Of a stretch of DNA of 12,252 nucleotides, positions 1 through 8,012 are shown piece after piece. How positions within the stretch are numbered: the stretch's first letter is position 1; every line of letters begins with the position of its first letter. The notes under the pieces are model-generated. The model saw only the letters and a list, made by a program, of their open reading frames with translations. It was not told the origin of the DNA and did not search any database. The stretch comes from Thermoanaerobacterium sp. (lineage in GTDB: Bacteria; Bacillota; Thermoanaerobacteria; Thermoanaerobacterales; Thermoanaerobacteraceae), in NCBI GenBank assembly GCA_029960905.1, contig JASBVU010000018.1:1-12252 (forward strand). Direction: 5' to 3'. The position numbers and the translations under genes are program-made.

Positions 1-134
1 TTACGTGGCCAACAAGAGACAATTTGATTGCATATACAGAAGTTGTACTGGTTGTAGTAATAGCATTTACGTTGTTGATATTCCTTGCAGACTCGGCCTT
101 TAGCTATCTACTGAAATTAATTATAAAAAGTTAA
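1..134 (+). CDS. secE: Preprotein translocase subunit SecE, C-terminal part (5' end cut off by window)
   Basis: An open frame starts at position 3 and ends at TAA 132-134, giving the last 43 residues of a small membrane protein. It begins with TWPTRDNLIAYTEVV, matching the conserved 'TWP-(S/T)-(R/K)-x-E/N-L' amphipathic region that precedes the single essential transmembrane helix of SecE. A hydrophobic segment follows (about residues 14-30 of the visible part), then a short basic tail ending KLIIKS. SecE clamps the SecYEG channel in the cytoplasmic membrane. The secE-nusG order is the usual one in bacteria. The stop codon overlaps the Shine-Dalgarno sequence of nusG (133-140), so the two genes are very probably cotranscribed and translationally close. 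The start and promoter lie outside the window. Confidence 0.93.
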   Translation, partial: TWPTRDNLIAYTEVVLVVVIAFTLLIFLADSAFSYLLKLIIKS

Positions 135-164
135 AGGAGGATGGGGTTAATCCCCAAATCGATG
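133..164 (+). promoter_or_regulatory. nusG ribosome binding site with hairpin in the spacer
   Basis: A strong Shine-Dalgarno AAAGGAGG (133-140) is followed by a short inverted repeat, GGGG (143-146), loop TTAAT, CCCC (152-155), then ATG ATG at 162-167. Looping out the 13-nt hairpin would leave 8 nt (ATG 162) or 11 nt (ATG 165) between Shine-Dalgarno and start, which is near optimal. Without folding the spacing is 21-24 nt. The hairpin and spacing are seen directly. That the ribosome uses the folded form is inference. Confidence 0.5.
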
Positions 165-692
165 ATGTCTGAAACAAATTCAGCTAAATGGTATGTAGTC
201 CATACTTATTCCGGATATGAAAATAAGGTTAAAGCGAATCTGGAAAAGTCTGTTGAAAATAGAAATCTTCAAAATTTAATACATCAAATCGTAGTTCCGA
301 CTGAAAAAGTGGTAGAGATAAAAGACGGCAAAAAGAAGTCTGTTGATAGAAAAGTATTTCCGGGCTATGTACTAGTGAAGATGGTAATGAATGATGAATC
401 ATGGTATGTAGTAAGGAACACCAGAGGTGTAACTGGTTTTGTAGGTCCTGGATCTAAACCTGTACCACTTACTGAAGCGGAAGTGAGAAGTTTAGGCATT
501 AAAGAGATACAGACGTCAGTAGATATAAAAGTAGGCGATAGTGTTAGGGTTATTGCCGGACCACTTGAGAATTTCATCGGTGTTGTTGAAGAGATTTACC
601 TTGACAGACAAAAGGCTAAAGTTTTGATTTCGATGTTTGGCAGAGAAACCCCAGTGGAATTTGACTTTGTCCAGATTCAAAAAATTCAATAG
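162..692 (+). CDS. nusG: Transcription termination/antitermination factor NusG
   Basis: NusG binds the clamp of RNA polymerase during elongation and modulates pausing and termination. The product (176 aa from ATG 162) starts with the NGN domain (KWYVVHTYSGYENKV, then the FPGYVLVKM and NTRGVTGFVG motifs). It ends with a KOW domain (KVGDSVRVIAGPLENFIGVV) closing at FDFVQIQKIQ, so it is full length for the family. Three in-frame ATGs are possible. ATG 141 directly abuts the AAAGGAGG at 133-140, with no spacer, and is unlikely. ATG 162 and 165 fit the family N-terminus (M-SETN-AKWYVV) but lie 21-24 nt from the Shine-Dalgarno sequence. A GGGG/CCCC hairpin at 143-155 could shorten that distance. 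I chose 162; 165 is equally possible. rplK follows after 25 nt. Confidence 0.95.
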   Translation: MMSETNSAKWYVVHTYSGYENKVKANLEKSVENRNLQNLIHQIVVPTEKVVEIKDGKKKSVDRKVFPGYVLVKMVMNDESWYVVRNTRGVTGFVGPGSKPVPLTEAEVRSLGIKEIQTSVDIKVGDSVRVIAGPLENFIGVVEEIYLDRQKAKVLISMFGRETPVEFDFVQIQKIQ

Positions 693-717
693 ATGACATG
701 AATTAGGAGGTGTAAAC

Positions 718-1143
718 ATGGCTAAAAAAGTTGCTGCAGTTGTCAAGATACAGTTGCCTGCAGGAAAAGCTACACCAGCTCCACCAGTAGGTACAGCTCT
801 TGGACCACATGGTGTCAATATAATGGGTTTTTGCAAGGAGTTTAATGAAAAAACGGCAAAACAAGCTGGTTTGATCATTCCTGTAGTTATTACCATATAT
901 GCAGATAGGTCATTTTCATTCATCACAAAGACACCACCTGCGGCCGTGCTTCTAAAGAAAGCTGCTGGTATTGAAAGTGGTTCACCACAGCCTAACAAGC
1001 AGAAAGTCGCAAAGATTACAAGGGATAAAGTAAGAGAAATAGCAGAACTGAAGATGAAAGACTTAAATGCATCAGATATTGAGGCAGCTATGAGAATGAT
1101 AGCTGGTACTGCGAGAAGCATGGGAATTGAAATTGAGCAGTAA
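718..1143 (+). CDS. rplK: 50S ribosomal protein L11
   Basis: L11 sits at the base of the ribosomal stalk, binds the 23S rRNA GTPase-associated centre together with L10, and affects factor-dependent GTP hydrolysis and RelA activation. The 141-residue product is standard length. The N-terminal domain carries the proline-rich segment [20 protein letters not shown] (residues 17-36), the region whose prolines are associated with thiostrepton sensitivity and which is unaltered here. The C-terminal rRNA-binding domain ends in the typical helix [18 protein letters not shown]. The start is ATG 718, preceded by AGGAGGTG with normal spacing. It lies 25 nt after nusG and 55 nt before rplA in the same apparent transcript. 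Confidence 0.98.
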   Translation: MAKKVAAVVKIQLPAGKATPAPPVGTALGPHGVNIMGFCKEFNEKTAKQAGLIIPVVITIYADRSFSFITKTPPAAVLLKKAAGIESGSPQPNKQKVAKITRDKVREIAELKMKDLNASDIEAAMRMIAGTARSMGIEIEQ

Positions 1144-1150
1144 TTGTTAA

Positions 1151-1180
1151 GTGGGAGGACTTTCGTCCGAAAAATACCAC
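1151..1180 (+). promoter_or_regulatory. Possible hairpin in rplK-rplA gap
   Basis: The 55-nt gap before rplA can fold as a small stem-loop. The inner stem is GGAC (1157-1160), loop TTTC, GTCC (1165-1168). An outer GTGG (1151-1154)/CCAC (1177-1180) closes across an asymmetric internal loop, ending at the rplA Shine-Dalgarno (AAGGAGGT, 1181-1188). L1 of many bacteria represses its own operon by binding an rRNA-like mRNA structure, so an L1 site here is conceivable. I cannot verify a match to the L1 consensus, and the stem is short. Confidence 0.25.
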
Positions 1181-1198
1181 AAGGAGGTAAAGTATAGT

Positions 1199-1891
1199 AT
1201 GAAACATGGCAAGAAGTATTTAGATAGTGTGAAATTAATAGACAAAACAAGATTATATGATGCAAATGAAGCTGTCGATTTGGTTTTAAAGACTGCAAAG
1301 GCAAAATTTGATGAAACTGTTGATTTATCAGTAAGACTTGGTGTCGATCCAAGACATGCGGATCAGCAGGTCAGAGGAACTGTAATACTTCCTCACGGAA
1401 CAGGTAAGACGGTTCGAGTCTTGGTTTTTGCAAAAGGCGATAAAGCAAAAGAAGCTGAAGCCGCTGGAGCGGAATATGTTGGAGCTGAAGAATTAGTTTC
1501 AAAGATTCAAAATGAAAACTGGTTCGATTATGATGTTGTTATAGCCACCCCAGATATGATGGGTGTAGTAGGTAGGCTTGGTAAAATCTTAGGACCAAAA
1601 GGCTTAATGCCAAACCCTAAAGCTGGTACAGTTACTTTTGATATTGAGAAGGCAGTAAAAGATGTGAAAGCTGGTAAAATTGAGTACAGAGTTGACAAAA
1701 ATTCAATAATCCATGTACCTATTGGAAAGGTCTCTTTTGGACAAGAGAAATTAGTTGAGAATTTTAAGACGATAATGGATGCTATAATAAGATCTAAACC
1801 TGCAGCAGCAAAAGGACAATATTTGAGAAGTGTTGTTCTCTCATCGACAATGGGACCTGGAATTAAGGTTAATCCGCAAAGAATCTTATGA
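1199..1891 (+). CDS. rplA: 50S ribosomal protein L1
   Basis: L1 forms the mobile stalk on the E-site side of the 50S subunit, helps release deacylated tRNA and commonly acts as translational repressor of the L11-L1 genes. The product from ATG 1199 is 230 residues, the usual bacterial length. It starts [16 protein letters not shown] and contains the hallmark segments [39 protein letters not shown] and [16 protein letters not shown]. These belong to domains I and II, which bind 23S helices 76-78. The frame is open to 1151, but AAGGAGGT at 1181-1188 spaces perfectly to ATG 1199, and the upstream residues are not family-like. The TGA stop at 1889-1891 is followed within 7 nt by the rplJ promoter. 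Confidence 0.97.
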   Translation: MKHGKKYLDSVKLIDKTRLYDANEAVDLVLKTAKAKFDETVDLSVRLGVDPRHADQQVRGTVILPHGTGKTVRVLVFAKGDKAKEAEAAGAEYVGAEELVSKIQNENWFDYDVVIATPDMMGVVGRLGKILGPKGLMPNPKAGTVTFDIEKAVKDVKAGKIEYRVDKNSIIHVPIGKVSFGQEKLVENFKTIMDAIIRSKPAAAKGQYLRSVVLSSTMGPGIKVNPQRIL

Positions 1892-1897
1892 TAGCTG

Positions 1898-1926
1898 TTG
1901 ACATAAAATCATAATAGTGATATACT
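1898..1926 (+). promoter_or_regulatory. Sigma-A-type promoter for rplJ-rplL
   Basis: A perfect -35 box TTGACA (1898-1903), a 17-nt spacer and a -10 box TATACT (1921-1926). The spacer ends in TGA, giving an extended -10 TGn motif. The predicted transcription start is near 1932-1934, just upstream of the L10 leader fold. It lies directly after the rplA stop, so the stalk-protein genes can be transcribed independently of rplK-rplA. Confidence 0.85.
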
Positions 1927-1948
1927 CTTAAAGTAAAATTGAAAACTT

Positions 1949-2038
1949 ACCGTAGACAGTAGGTGTGGCAATACATAAATCCTACCGAGGTTTTTAATAA
2001 AGTAAAGAAGGATCCTCATGTCTACGGTGGATCCTTTT
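1949..2038 (+). promoter_or_regulatory. Ribosomal protein L10 leader with attenuator
   Basis: This leader sits between promoter and rplJ, where Firmicutes carry the L10 autoregulatory leader. A 10-bp pairing joins 1949-1958 (ACCGTAGACA) and 2019-2028 (TGTCTACGGT). A local hairpin GTAGG (1959-1963)/CCTAC (1981-1985) lies inside it. An intrinsic terminator stem AAGGATCC (2008-2015)/GGATCCTT (2029-2036) runs into a short T-run. The 3' strand of the long pairing lies in the terminator loop while the terminator's left arm lies inside the long pairing. The two structures cross and should exclude each other. In Bacillus, L10(L12)4 binding to this leader class promotes termination; the same feedback here is inferred from position and architecture. 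Confidence 0.82.
2008..2038 (+). terminator. Intrinsic terminator arm of the L10 leader (attenuator)
   Basis: Eight-base-pair stem 2008-2015 with 2029-2036, 13-nt loop, ending in TTTTAA. The T-run is short (2035-2038), as expected for a conditional rather than absolute terminator. It lies 26 nt before the rplJ start codon. Confidence 0.7.
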
Positions 2039-2063
2039 AATATTACAGACGGGAGGTGTAAGT

Positions 2064-2591
2064 TTGAGCACAGCGAGGGAAGCTAAGGAAAAAGTTGTTA
2101 GCGAGTTTAAAGATAAACTGGGAAGAGCACAATCCGTCATATTTACTAGCTACAGTGGGTTGACAGTCGAGGACGATACTGCTTTAAGGAGAAAGTTTAA
2201 AGAAGCCAATGCTGAGTATAAAGTATATAAGAATACTTTGATGTGGCGTGCGGCACAAGAACTAGGTTATGATGACTTGAAAAAGTACTTAGAAGGACCA
2301 ACATCAGTATCTTTTGGGTACGATGACCCTATTACACCTGCTAAAATTTTAGTTGAATTCTTGAAGAACAATAAAGGTTTGGAATTAAAAGCAGGTATTG
2401 TAGATGGCAAAATAGTAGGACCAGAGGAGATAAAAGCATTATCAGAATTGCCGTCGAAAGAAGAACTTATCGCAAAAGCACTTGGCAGCATGAAAGCACC
2501 AATAAACAATCTTGTGTATGTATTATCTGGTACATTGAGAAGTCTTGTAATAGCTTTGAATGCTGTTAAAGAAAAAAAAGAAGCACAATAA
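2064..2591 (+). CDS. rplJ: 50S ribosomal protein L10
   Basis: L10 anchors the L7/L12 dimers to the 50S subunit by its C-terminal helix and binds 23S helix 42 next to L11. The product is 175 residues, normal for the family. The N-terminal globular domain shows SVIFTSYSGLTVEDDTALRR and the conserved YKVYKNTLMWRAA segment. The C-terminal helical L12-binding region contains NNLVYVLSGTLRSLVIALNAV followed by a lysine-rich tail. Translation starts at TTG 2064, preceded by GGGAGGTG (2051-2058) with 5 nt spacing; no ATG nearby fits the family N-terminus. The gene is preceded by its own promoter and L10 leader, and rplL follows after 24 nt. Confidence 0.97.
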   Translation: MSTAREAKEKVVSEFKDKLGRAQSVIFTSYSGLTVEDDTALRRKFKEANAEYKVYKNTLMWRAAQELGYDDLKKYLEGPTSVSFGYDDPITPAKILVEFLKNNKGLELKAGIVDGKIVGPEEIKALSELPSKEELIAKALGSMKAPINNLVYVLSGTLRSLVIALNAVKEKKEAQ

Positions 2592-2615
2592 AATAAAAAA
2601 ATGGAGGTATATGTA

Positions 2616-2990
2616 ATGAATAAGGAAGAAATCTTAGAAGCCATAAAAAATATGACAGTATTAGAATTAGCTGATTTAGTAAAAGCTTTGGAAGAAGAGT
2701 TTGGAGTATCAGCAGCAGCACCTGTTGCTGTAGCAGCAGCACCTGCAGCAGGAGCAGCAGCAGCACCTGCTGAAGAAAAGACCGAATTTGATGTTATATT
2801 GTCAGATGTAGGTTCAGAAAAAATAAAGGTAATAAAAGTTGTTAGAGAAGTTACAAATCTCGGCTTAAAAGAAGCAAAAGACCTTGTTGAAGGTGCTCCA
2901 AAGCCAATTAAAGAAGGCGTAAGCAAGGATGAAGCAAATCAAATAAAGGCAAAATTCGAAGAAGTTGGTGCAAAAGTAGAAATAAAATAA
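2616..2990 (+). CDS. rplL: 50S ribosomal protein L7/L12
   Basis: L7/L12 is the multicopy stalk protein that recruits translation factors and stimulates their GTPase activity. The 124-residue product has the N-terminal dimerisation and L10-binding domain ([20 protein letters not shown]). A flexible alanine/proline-rich hinge follows at about residues 32-52. The C-terminal factor-binding domain carries the conserved [26 protein letters not shown] and KEGVSKDEA segments. ATG 2616 is preceded by GGAGGT (2603-2608). The frame also contains ATG 2601, but that codon overlaps the Shine-Dalgarno sequence and adds five non-family residues, so 2616 is preferred. A strong terminator follows 24 nt after the stop. 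Confidence 0.97.
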   Translation: MNKEEILEAIKNMTVLELADLVKALEEEFGVSAAAPVAVAAAPAAGAAAAPAEEKTEFDVILSDVGSEKIKVIKVVREVTNLGLKEAKDLVEGAPKPIKEGVSKDEANQIKAKFEEVGAKVEIK

Positions 2991-3014
2991 TTAAAATAAG
3001 TGTATTTTTAGGGG

Positions 3015-3043
3015 AAAAAGCATTCGTTAAGAGTGCTTTTTTT
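3015..3043 (+). terminator. Intrinsic terminator after rplL
   Basis: The stem AAAAAGCATTC (3015-3025) pairs with GAGTGCTTTTT (3031-3041) with one G-T wobble and a GTTAA loop, ending in a run of seven T (3037-3043). It should end most rplJ-rplL transcripts. This fits the high stalk-protein to polymerase ratio cells need, with any read-through feeding rpoB. Confidence 0.85.
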
Positions 3044-3063
3044 CTTTAATTGAACATCTCTTA

Positions 3064-3092
3064 TTGACATGCTTTTGCCATTGTGGTAATAT
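3064..3092 (+). promoter_or_regulatory. Sigma-A-type promoter for rpoB-rpoC
   Basis: TTGACA (3064-3069), 17-nt spacer, TAATAT (3087-3092), with TGG directly before the -10 box (extended -10). The predicted start is near 3099-3101, giving a 5' leader of about 170 nt before rpoB. It follows the rplL terminator by 20 nt, so rpoBC is uncoupled from rplJL at the transcription level. Confidence 0.83.
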
Positions 3093-3098
3093 TATATA

Positions 3099-3271
3099 TT
3101 GCATTAACAGTGTCATTTATTACATAAATTAAAACACGACAAGAAAATTTTTTATTACATGTAAATAATAGAATATTTGTATGTATTCTGGTAAATAATA
3201 ATTATGTCTTTCTGTATATTATCCAAAAGCTTTCTCTTTTGGTTATTTTAAATTTATAAGGGGTGAAGTGG
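3099..3271 (+). promoter_or_regulatory. rpoB 5' leader with small hairpins
   Basis: Very AT-rich untranslated leader; I see no credible small gene in it. It holds a perfect 6-bp hairpin AGAATA (3170-3175)/TATTCT (3184-3189) and a 7-bp hairpin CCAAAAG (3223-3229)/CTTTTGG (3236-3242) followed by TTATTTTAAATTT. The second resembles a weak intrinsic terminator and ends about 16 nt before the rpoB Shine-Dalgarno (AAGGGGTG, 3258-3265). An attenuator role is possible but no competing anti-terminator pairing is evident. Confidence 0.4.
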
Positions 3272-6200
3272 ATGTTACATCCTGTTGATGCCGGCTACAA
3301 GAAACGCATGAGCTTTGCAAGGATTGAAGAAGTCTTGGATATGCCTAATTTGATTGAAGTTCAAAAAAATTCCTATAAGTGGTTTTTGGAAGAAGGCTTA
3401 AGAGAAGTTTTCCGAGACATTTCTCCAATTGAAAGTTTTACCGGCAATTTGTCTTTAGAATTTCTAGATTACAAGCTTGATGACAATCCTAAATACTCTG
3501 TAGAGGAATGCAAAGATAGGGATACTACTTATGCAGCTCCTATGAAAGTAAAGGTAAGATTGACTAATCGCGATACCGGTGAAATCAAGGAATCAGAGGT
3601 TTTTATGGGCGATTTTCCTTTGATGACAGACAAAGGCACTTTTATAATAAATGGTGCAGAGCGTGTCATCGTCAGTCAGTTGGTGAGATCGCCAGGAGTA
3701 TATTACGAACAACAGTTTGATAAATTAGGGAAAAAACTATTTTTTGCGACTGTTATACCAAATAGAGGTGCATGGCTGGAATACGAAGAGGATTCAAATG
3801 ATATTTTTTCTGTTAGAATAGATAGAACGAGGAAAGTTCCAATTACTGTTTTTTTAAGGGCTTTAGGCTATGGAACGGATGCACAGATATTAGATCTTTT
3901 TGGAGAAGATGAAAGGATAAAAGCAACACTTGATAAAGATACTACGAAATCTGAAGAAGAAGGTTTGCTAGAGGTATATAAAAGATTGAGACCCGGTGAG
4001 CCACCTACAGTTGAAAGTGCTAAAAGCTTGTTATACTCTTTATTCTTTGATCCAAAAAGATACGATCTCGCGCATGTTGGTCGTTATAAATTTAATAAAA
4101 AGCTTGCACTAAGCTCAAGGCTGACAAATCAAAAAGCTGCTACAAAGATAGTCAATCCGCTGACAGGTGAAATCATTGTTGAGGAAGGTCAAAGAATATC
4201 AAGAGAAACTGCTAAAAAAATCCAGGATTGCGGCATAAATGAGGTTGAAGTGCTTGTTGAAGGAAAACCAGTGAAGATAATTGGCAATAATACTGTTGAT
4301 ATTAATGAGTATCCGCTTTCTTTTGATGTTTCAGATCTTAAGATAAAAGAGAAAGTTCATTTGACTGTTTTAAAAGAAATCCTGGATAATTTTTCAAGCG
4401 AAGATGAGATAAAAAATGAGATAAGAAGAAGACTGGATGAATTAATACCTAAACATATCACTAAAGATGACATAATTGCTTCTGTAAATTACAATTTAAA
4501 TCTTTCCTATGGTATTGGGTTTGTTGATGATATTGATCACCTTGGAAACAGAAGGCTTAGATCCGTTGGTGAATTGCTTCAAAATCAATTTAGAATAGGT
4601 CTATCAAGGATGGAAAGAGTAGTTAGGGAAAGAATGACTATACAAGATGTCAGCGAAATTACTGCTCAAAACCTGATAAATATTAGGCCTGTTGTTGCTG
4701 CAATTAAAGAGTTTTTTGGAAGTTCACAGCTTTCACAGTTTATGGATCAGACAAACCCCCTTGCAGAGCTGACTCACAAGAGAAGATTAAGCGCATTAGG
4801 TCCTGGAGGACTAAGCAGAGAAAGAGCCGGAATGGAAGTTAGGGATGTTCATCACACACATTACAGCAGGATGTGTCCTATAGAAACGCCTGAAGGACCA
4901 AACATAGGACTTATAGGTTCTCTTGCTACATATGCAAGGATTAATGAATATGGGTTTATTGAAGCTCCTTACAGAAAAGTGGATAAATCGACAGGTAAGG
5001 TTCTCAATGAGATTGTATATATGACTGCAGATGTGGAAGATGAATACGTGATTGCACAGGCAGATGAACCTCTTGATGAAGAAAATAGATTTATAAATGA
5101 GAGAGTTACAGTCCGTTCAAAAGACGATATTTTGTCAGTGCCCAGAGAAGAAGTGGATTTTATGGATGTTTCTCCGAAGCAGGTGGTTTCTGTCGCTACC
5201 GCAATGATTCCTTTCTTGGAAAATGATGATGCAAACAGGGCTCTGATGGGTTCAAACATGCAGAGGCAGGCTGTTCCGCTTCTTGTTCCACAGGCACCTA
5301 TCGTTGGAACTGGCATTGAGTACAAAGCCGCCAGAGATTCAGGTGTTGTAAATATTGCCAGAAATAGTGGAGTAGTAGAAAGAGTCACAGCAGATAAAAT
5401 AGTCATAAAGACAGATGATGGAAGACGAGACGAGTATGAACTTCTTAAGTTTAAGAGATCAAACCAAGGGACTTGTATAAATTGCAGACCAATAGTAAAT
5501 GAAGGGGATCGTGTTGAAAAAGGACAGGTTATAAGCGATGGACCTTCTACTGAGTTGGGTGAAATTGCACTTGGACGCAATGTATTGGTTGGATTTATGC
5601 CTTGGGAAGGTTACAATTACGAAGATGCGATTTTAATTAGCGAAGAACTTGTGAAGGAAGATGCACTTACATCTATTCACATTGAGGAATACGAGTCAGA
5701 AGCCAGAGATACGAAATTAGGGCCGGAAGAGATAACGAGAGATATTCCTAATGTTGGTGAAGAAGCGTTGAAGGATTTAGACGAGAGGGGAATCATACGC
5801 ATTGGTGCAGAGGTTACGGCTGGGGATATCCTCGTCGGGAAAGTAACTCCAAAAGGTGAAACAGAGCTTACTGCTGAAGAAAGGCTGTTAAGAGCCATAT
5901 TTGGAGAGAAAGCAAGGGAAGTCAGAGATACTTCTTTGAGAGTTCCACACGGTGAAGGTGGTATAGTTGTAGATGTCAAAGTGTACACGAGAGAAAATGG
6001 TGATGAGTTGCCTCCGGGAGTAAATGAGATGGTGAGGGTCTTTATCGCACAGAAGAGAAAGATATCTGTCGGCGATAAGATGGCAGGTAGGCACGGCAAC
6101 AAAGGTGTCGTTTCGAGAATTCTTCCTGTTGAGGATATGCCATTTTTACCAGATGGTACACCACTTCAAATTTGTTTGAACCCTCTTGGTGTTCCTTCCC

Positions 6201-6985
6201 GTATGAATATTGGTCAGGTTCTGGAAGTCCACTTAGGACTTGCAGCAAAAGCTTTGGGGTGGTACATGGCTACGCCGGTATTTGACGGTGCCCATGAAGA
6301 AGATATACAAGAGCTGCTTGAAAAAGCAGGATTCTCGCCAGATGGAAAGATACAGCTTTACGATGGAAGAACAGGTGAACCTTTTGACCATCCAGTTACT
6401 GTTGGATATATGTATATGCTCAAGTTGCACCACCTTGTCGATGATAAAATGCATGCTAGGTCTACAGGGCCATATTCACTTGTTACACAGCAGCCACTTG
6501 GCGGTAAAGCACAGTTTGGTGGTCAGAGATTTGGTGAGATGGAAGTATGGGCGCTTGAAGCATACGGTGCTGCCCATACATTACAAGAGATACTTACAGT
6601 TAAATCTGATGATATAACAGGTCGTGTTAAAACATACGAATCTATAGTCAAAGGTGAAAATATACCAGAACCAGGTGTTCCAGAGTCATTTAAGGTTCTT
6701 GTTAAAGAGCTGCAAAGCCTTTGCCTTGATGTGAAAGTATTGACTGAGGATAATCAAGAAGTAGCATTGAAAGAATTTGAAGATGAAGATGATGATGACA
6801 TCTCAGAGGATACGATAAACATTAATATTGAAGGCAGAGAAGATGCGCCACCAGAAGTAAATTATGGCGAAGAATTTAACGAAGATTTTGATGAAGATAA
6901 GGATGCATTTGACGATCTTAACTTTGAACCTAACGATATAGACTTTGGCGATAGTGACAGCTTTGATGATGATTATGATCTATAA
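3272..6985 (+). CDS. rpoB: DNA-directed RNA polymerase subunit beta
   Basis: The beta subunit forms half of the RNA polymerase active-site cleft. The product from ATG 3272 is 1237 residues, uninterrupted. The protrusion and lobe domains include [20 protein letters not shown]. The rifampicin pocket reads [20 protein letters not shown], then [11 protein letters not shown]; Gln489, Asp492, His502 and Ser507 match E. coli Gln513, Asp516, His526 and Ser531, so no classical resistance change is seen. Fork and hybrid-binding motifs ([28 protein letters not shown]) and the C-terminal clamp motif [20 protein letters not shown] are intact. The last 69 residues are a highly acidic tail (32 Asp/Glu). GTG 3263 is in frame upstream, but AAGGGGTG at 3258-3265 spaces to ATG 3272. 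It has its own promoter; rpoC follows after 26 nt. Confidence 0.98.
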   Translation: MLHPVDAGYKKRMSFARIEEVLDMPNLIEVQKNSYKWFLEEGLREVFRDISPIESFTGNLSLEFLDYKLDDNPKYSVEECKDRDTTYAAPMKVKVRLTNRDTGEIKESEVFMGDFPLMTDKGTFIINGAERVIVSQLVRSPGVYYEQQFDKLGKKLFFATVIPNRGAWLEYEEDSNDIFSVRIDRTRKVPITVFLRALGYGTDAQILDLFGEDERIKATLDKDTTKSEEEGLLEVYKRLRPGEPPTVESAKSLLYSLFFDPKRYDLAHVGRYKFNKKLALSSRLTNQKAATKIVNPLTGEIIVEEGQRISRETAKKIQDCGINEVEVLVEGKPVKIIGNNTVDINEYPLSFDVSDLKIKEKVHLTVLKEILDNFSSEDEIKNEIRRRLDELIPKHITKDDIIASVNYNLNLSYGIGFVDDIDHLGNRRLRSVGELLQNQFRIGLSRMERVVRERMTIQDVSEITAQNLINIRPVVAAIKEFFGSSQLSQFMDQTNPLAELTHKRRLSALGPGGLSRERAGMEVRDVHHTHYSRMCPIETPEGPNIGLIGSLATYARINEYGFIEAPYRKVDKSTGKVLNEIVYMTADVEDEYVIAQADEPLDEENRFINERVTVRSKDDILSVPREEVDFMDVSPKQVVSVATAMIPFLENDDANRALMGSNMQRQAVPLLVPQAPIVGTGIEYKAARDSGVVNIARNSGVVERVTADKIVIKTDDGRRDEYELLKFKRSNQGTCINCRPIVNEGDRVEKGQVISDGPSTELGEIALGRNVLVGFMPWEGYNYEDAILISEELVKEDALTSIHIEEYESEARDTKLGPEEITRDIPNVGEEALKDLDERGIIRIGAEVTAGDILVGKVTPKGETELTAEERLLRAIFGEKAREVRDTSLRVPHGEGGIVVDVKVYTRENGDELPPGVNEMVRVFIAQKRKISVGDKMAGRHGNKGVVSRILPVEDMPFLPDGTPLQICLNPLGVPSRMNIGQVLEVHLGLAAKALGWYMATPVFDGAHEEDIQELLEKAGFSPDGKIQLYDGRTGEPFDHPVTVGYMYMLKLHHLVDDKMHARSTGPYSLVTQQPLGGKAQFGGQRFGEMEVWALEAYGAAHTLQEILTVKSDDITGRVKTYESIVKGENIPEPGVPESFKVLVKELQSLCLDVKVLTEDNQEVALKEFEDEDDDDISEDTININIEGREDAPPEVNYGEEFNEDFDEDKDAFDDLNFEPNDIDFGDSDSFDDDYDL

Positions 6986-6995
6986 AATTATTATG

Positions 6996-7994
<999 letters not shown>

Positions 7995-8012
<18 letters not shown>

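Noticed and set aside
516..1352. 278-codon open frame on the minus strand opposite nusG, rplK and rplA
   Set aside because: It overlaps three well-conserved genes, has no recognisable family features, and reads as an antisense shadow of AT-rich coding sequence.
2267..2926. Minus-strand open frame of 219 codons opposite rplJ and rplL
   Set aside because: Its alanine/threonine-rich composition mirrors the L7/L12 hinge repeats on the other strand; there is no independent support.
3155..3164. Palindrome TTACATGTAA as an operator in the rpoB leader
   Set aside because: A 10-bp AT-rich palindrome is expected by chance in such sequence, and it lies well downstream of the promoter; no known operator match.
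4969..5580. Minus-strand open frame of 203 codons within rpoB
   Set aside because: It is fully inside the conserved rpoB frame, with serine/threonine-rich, non-family sequence.
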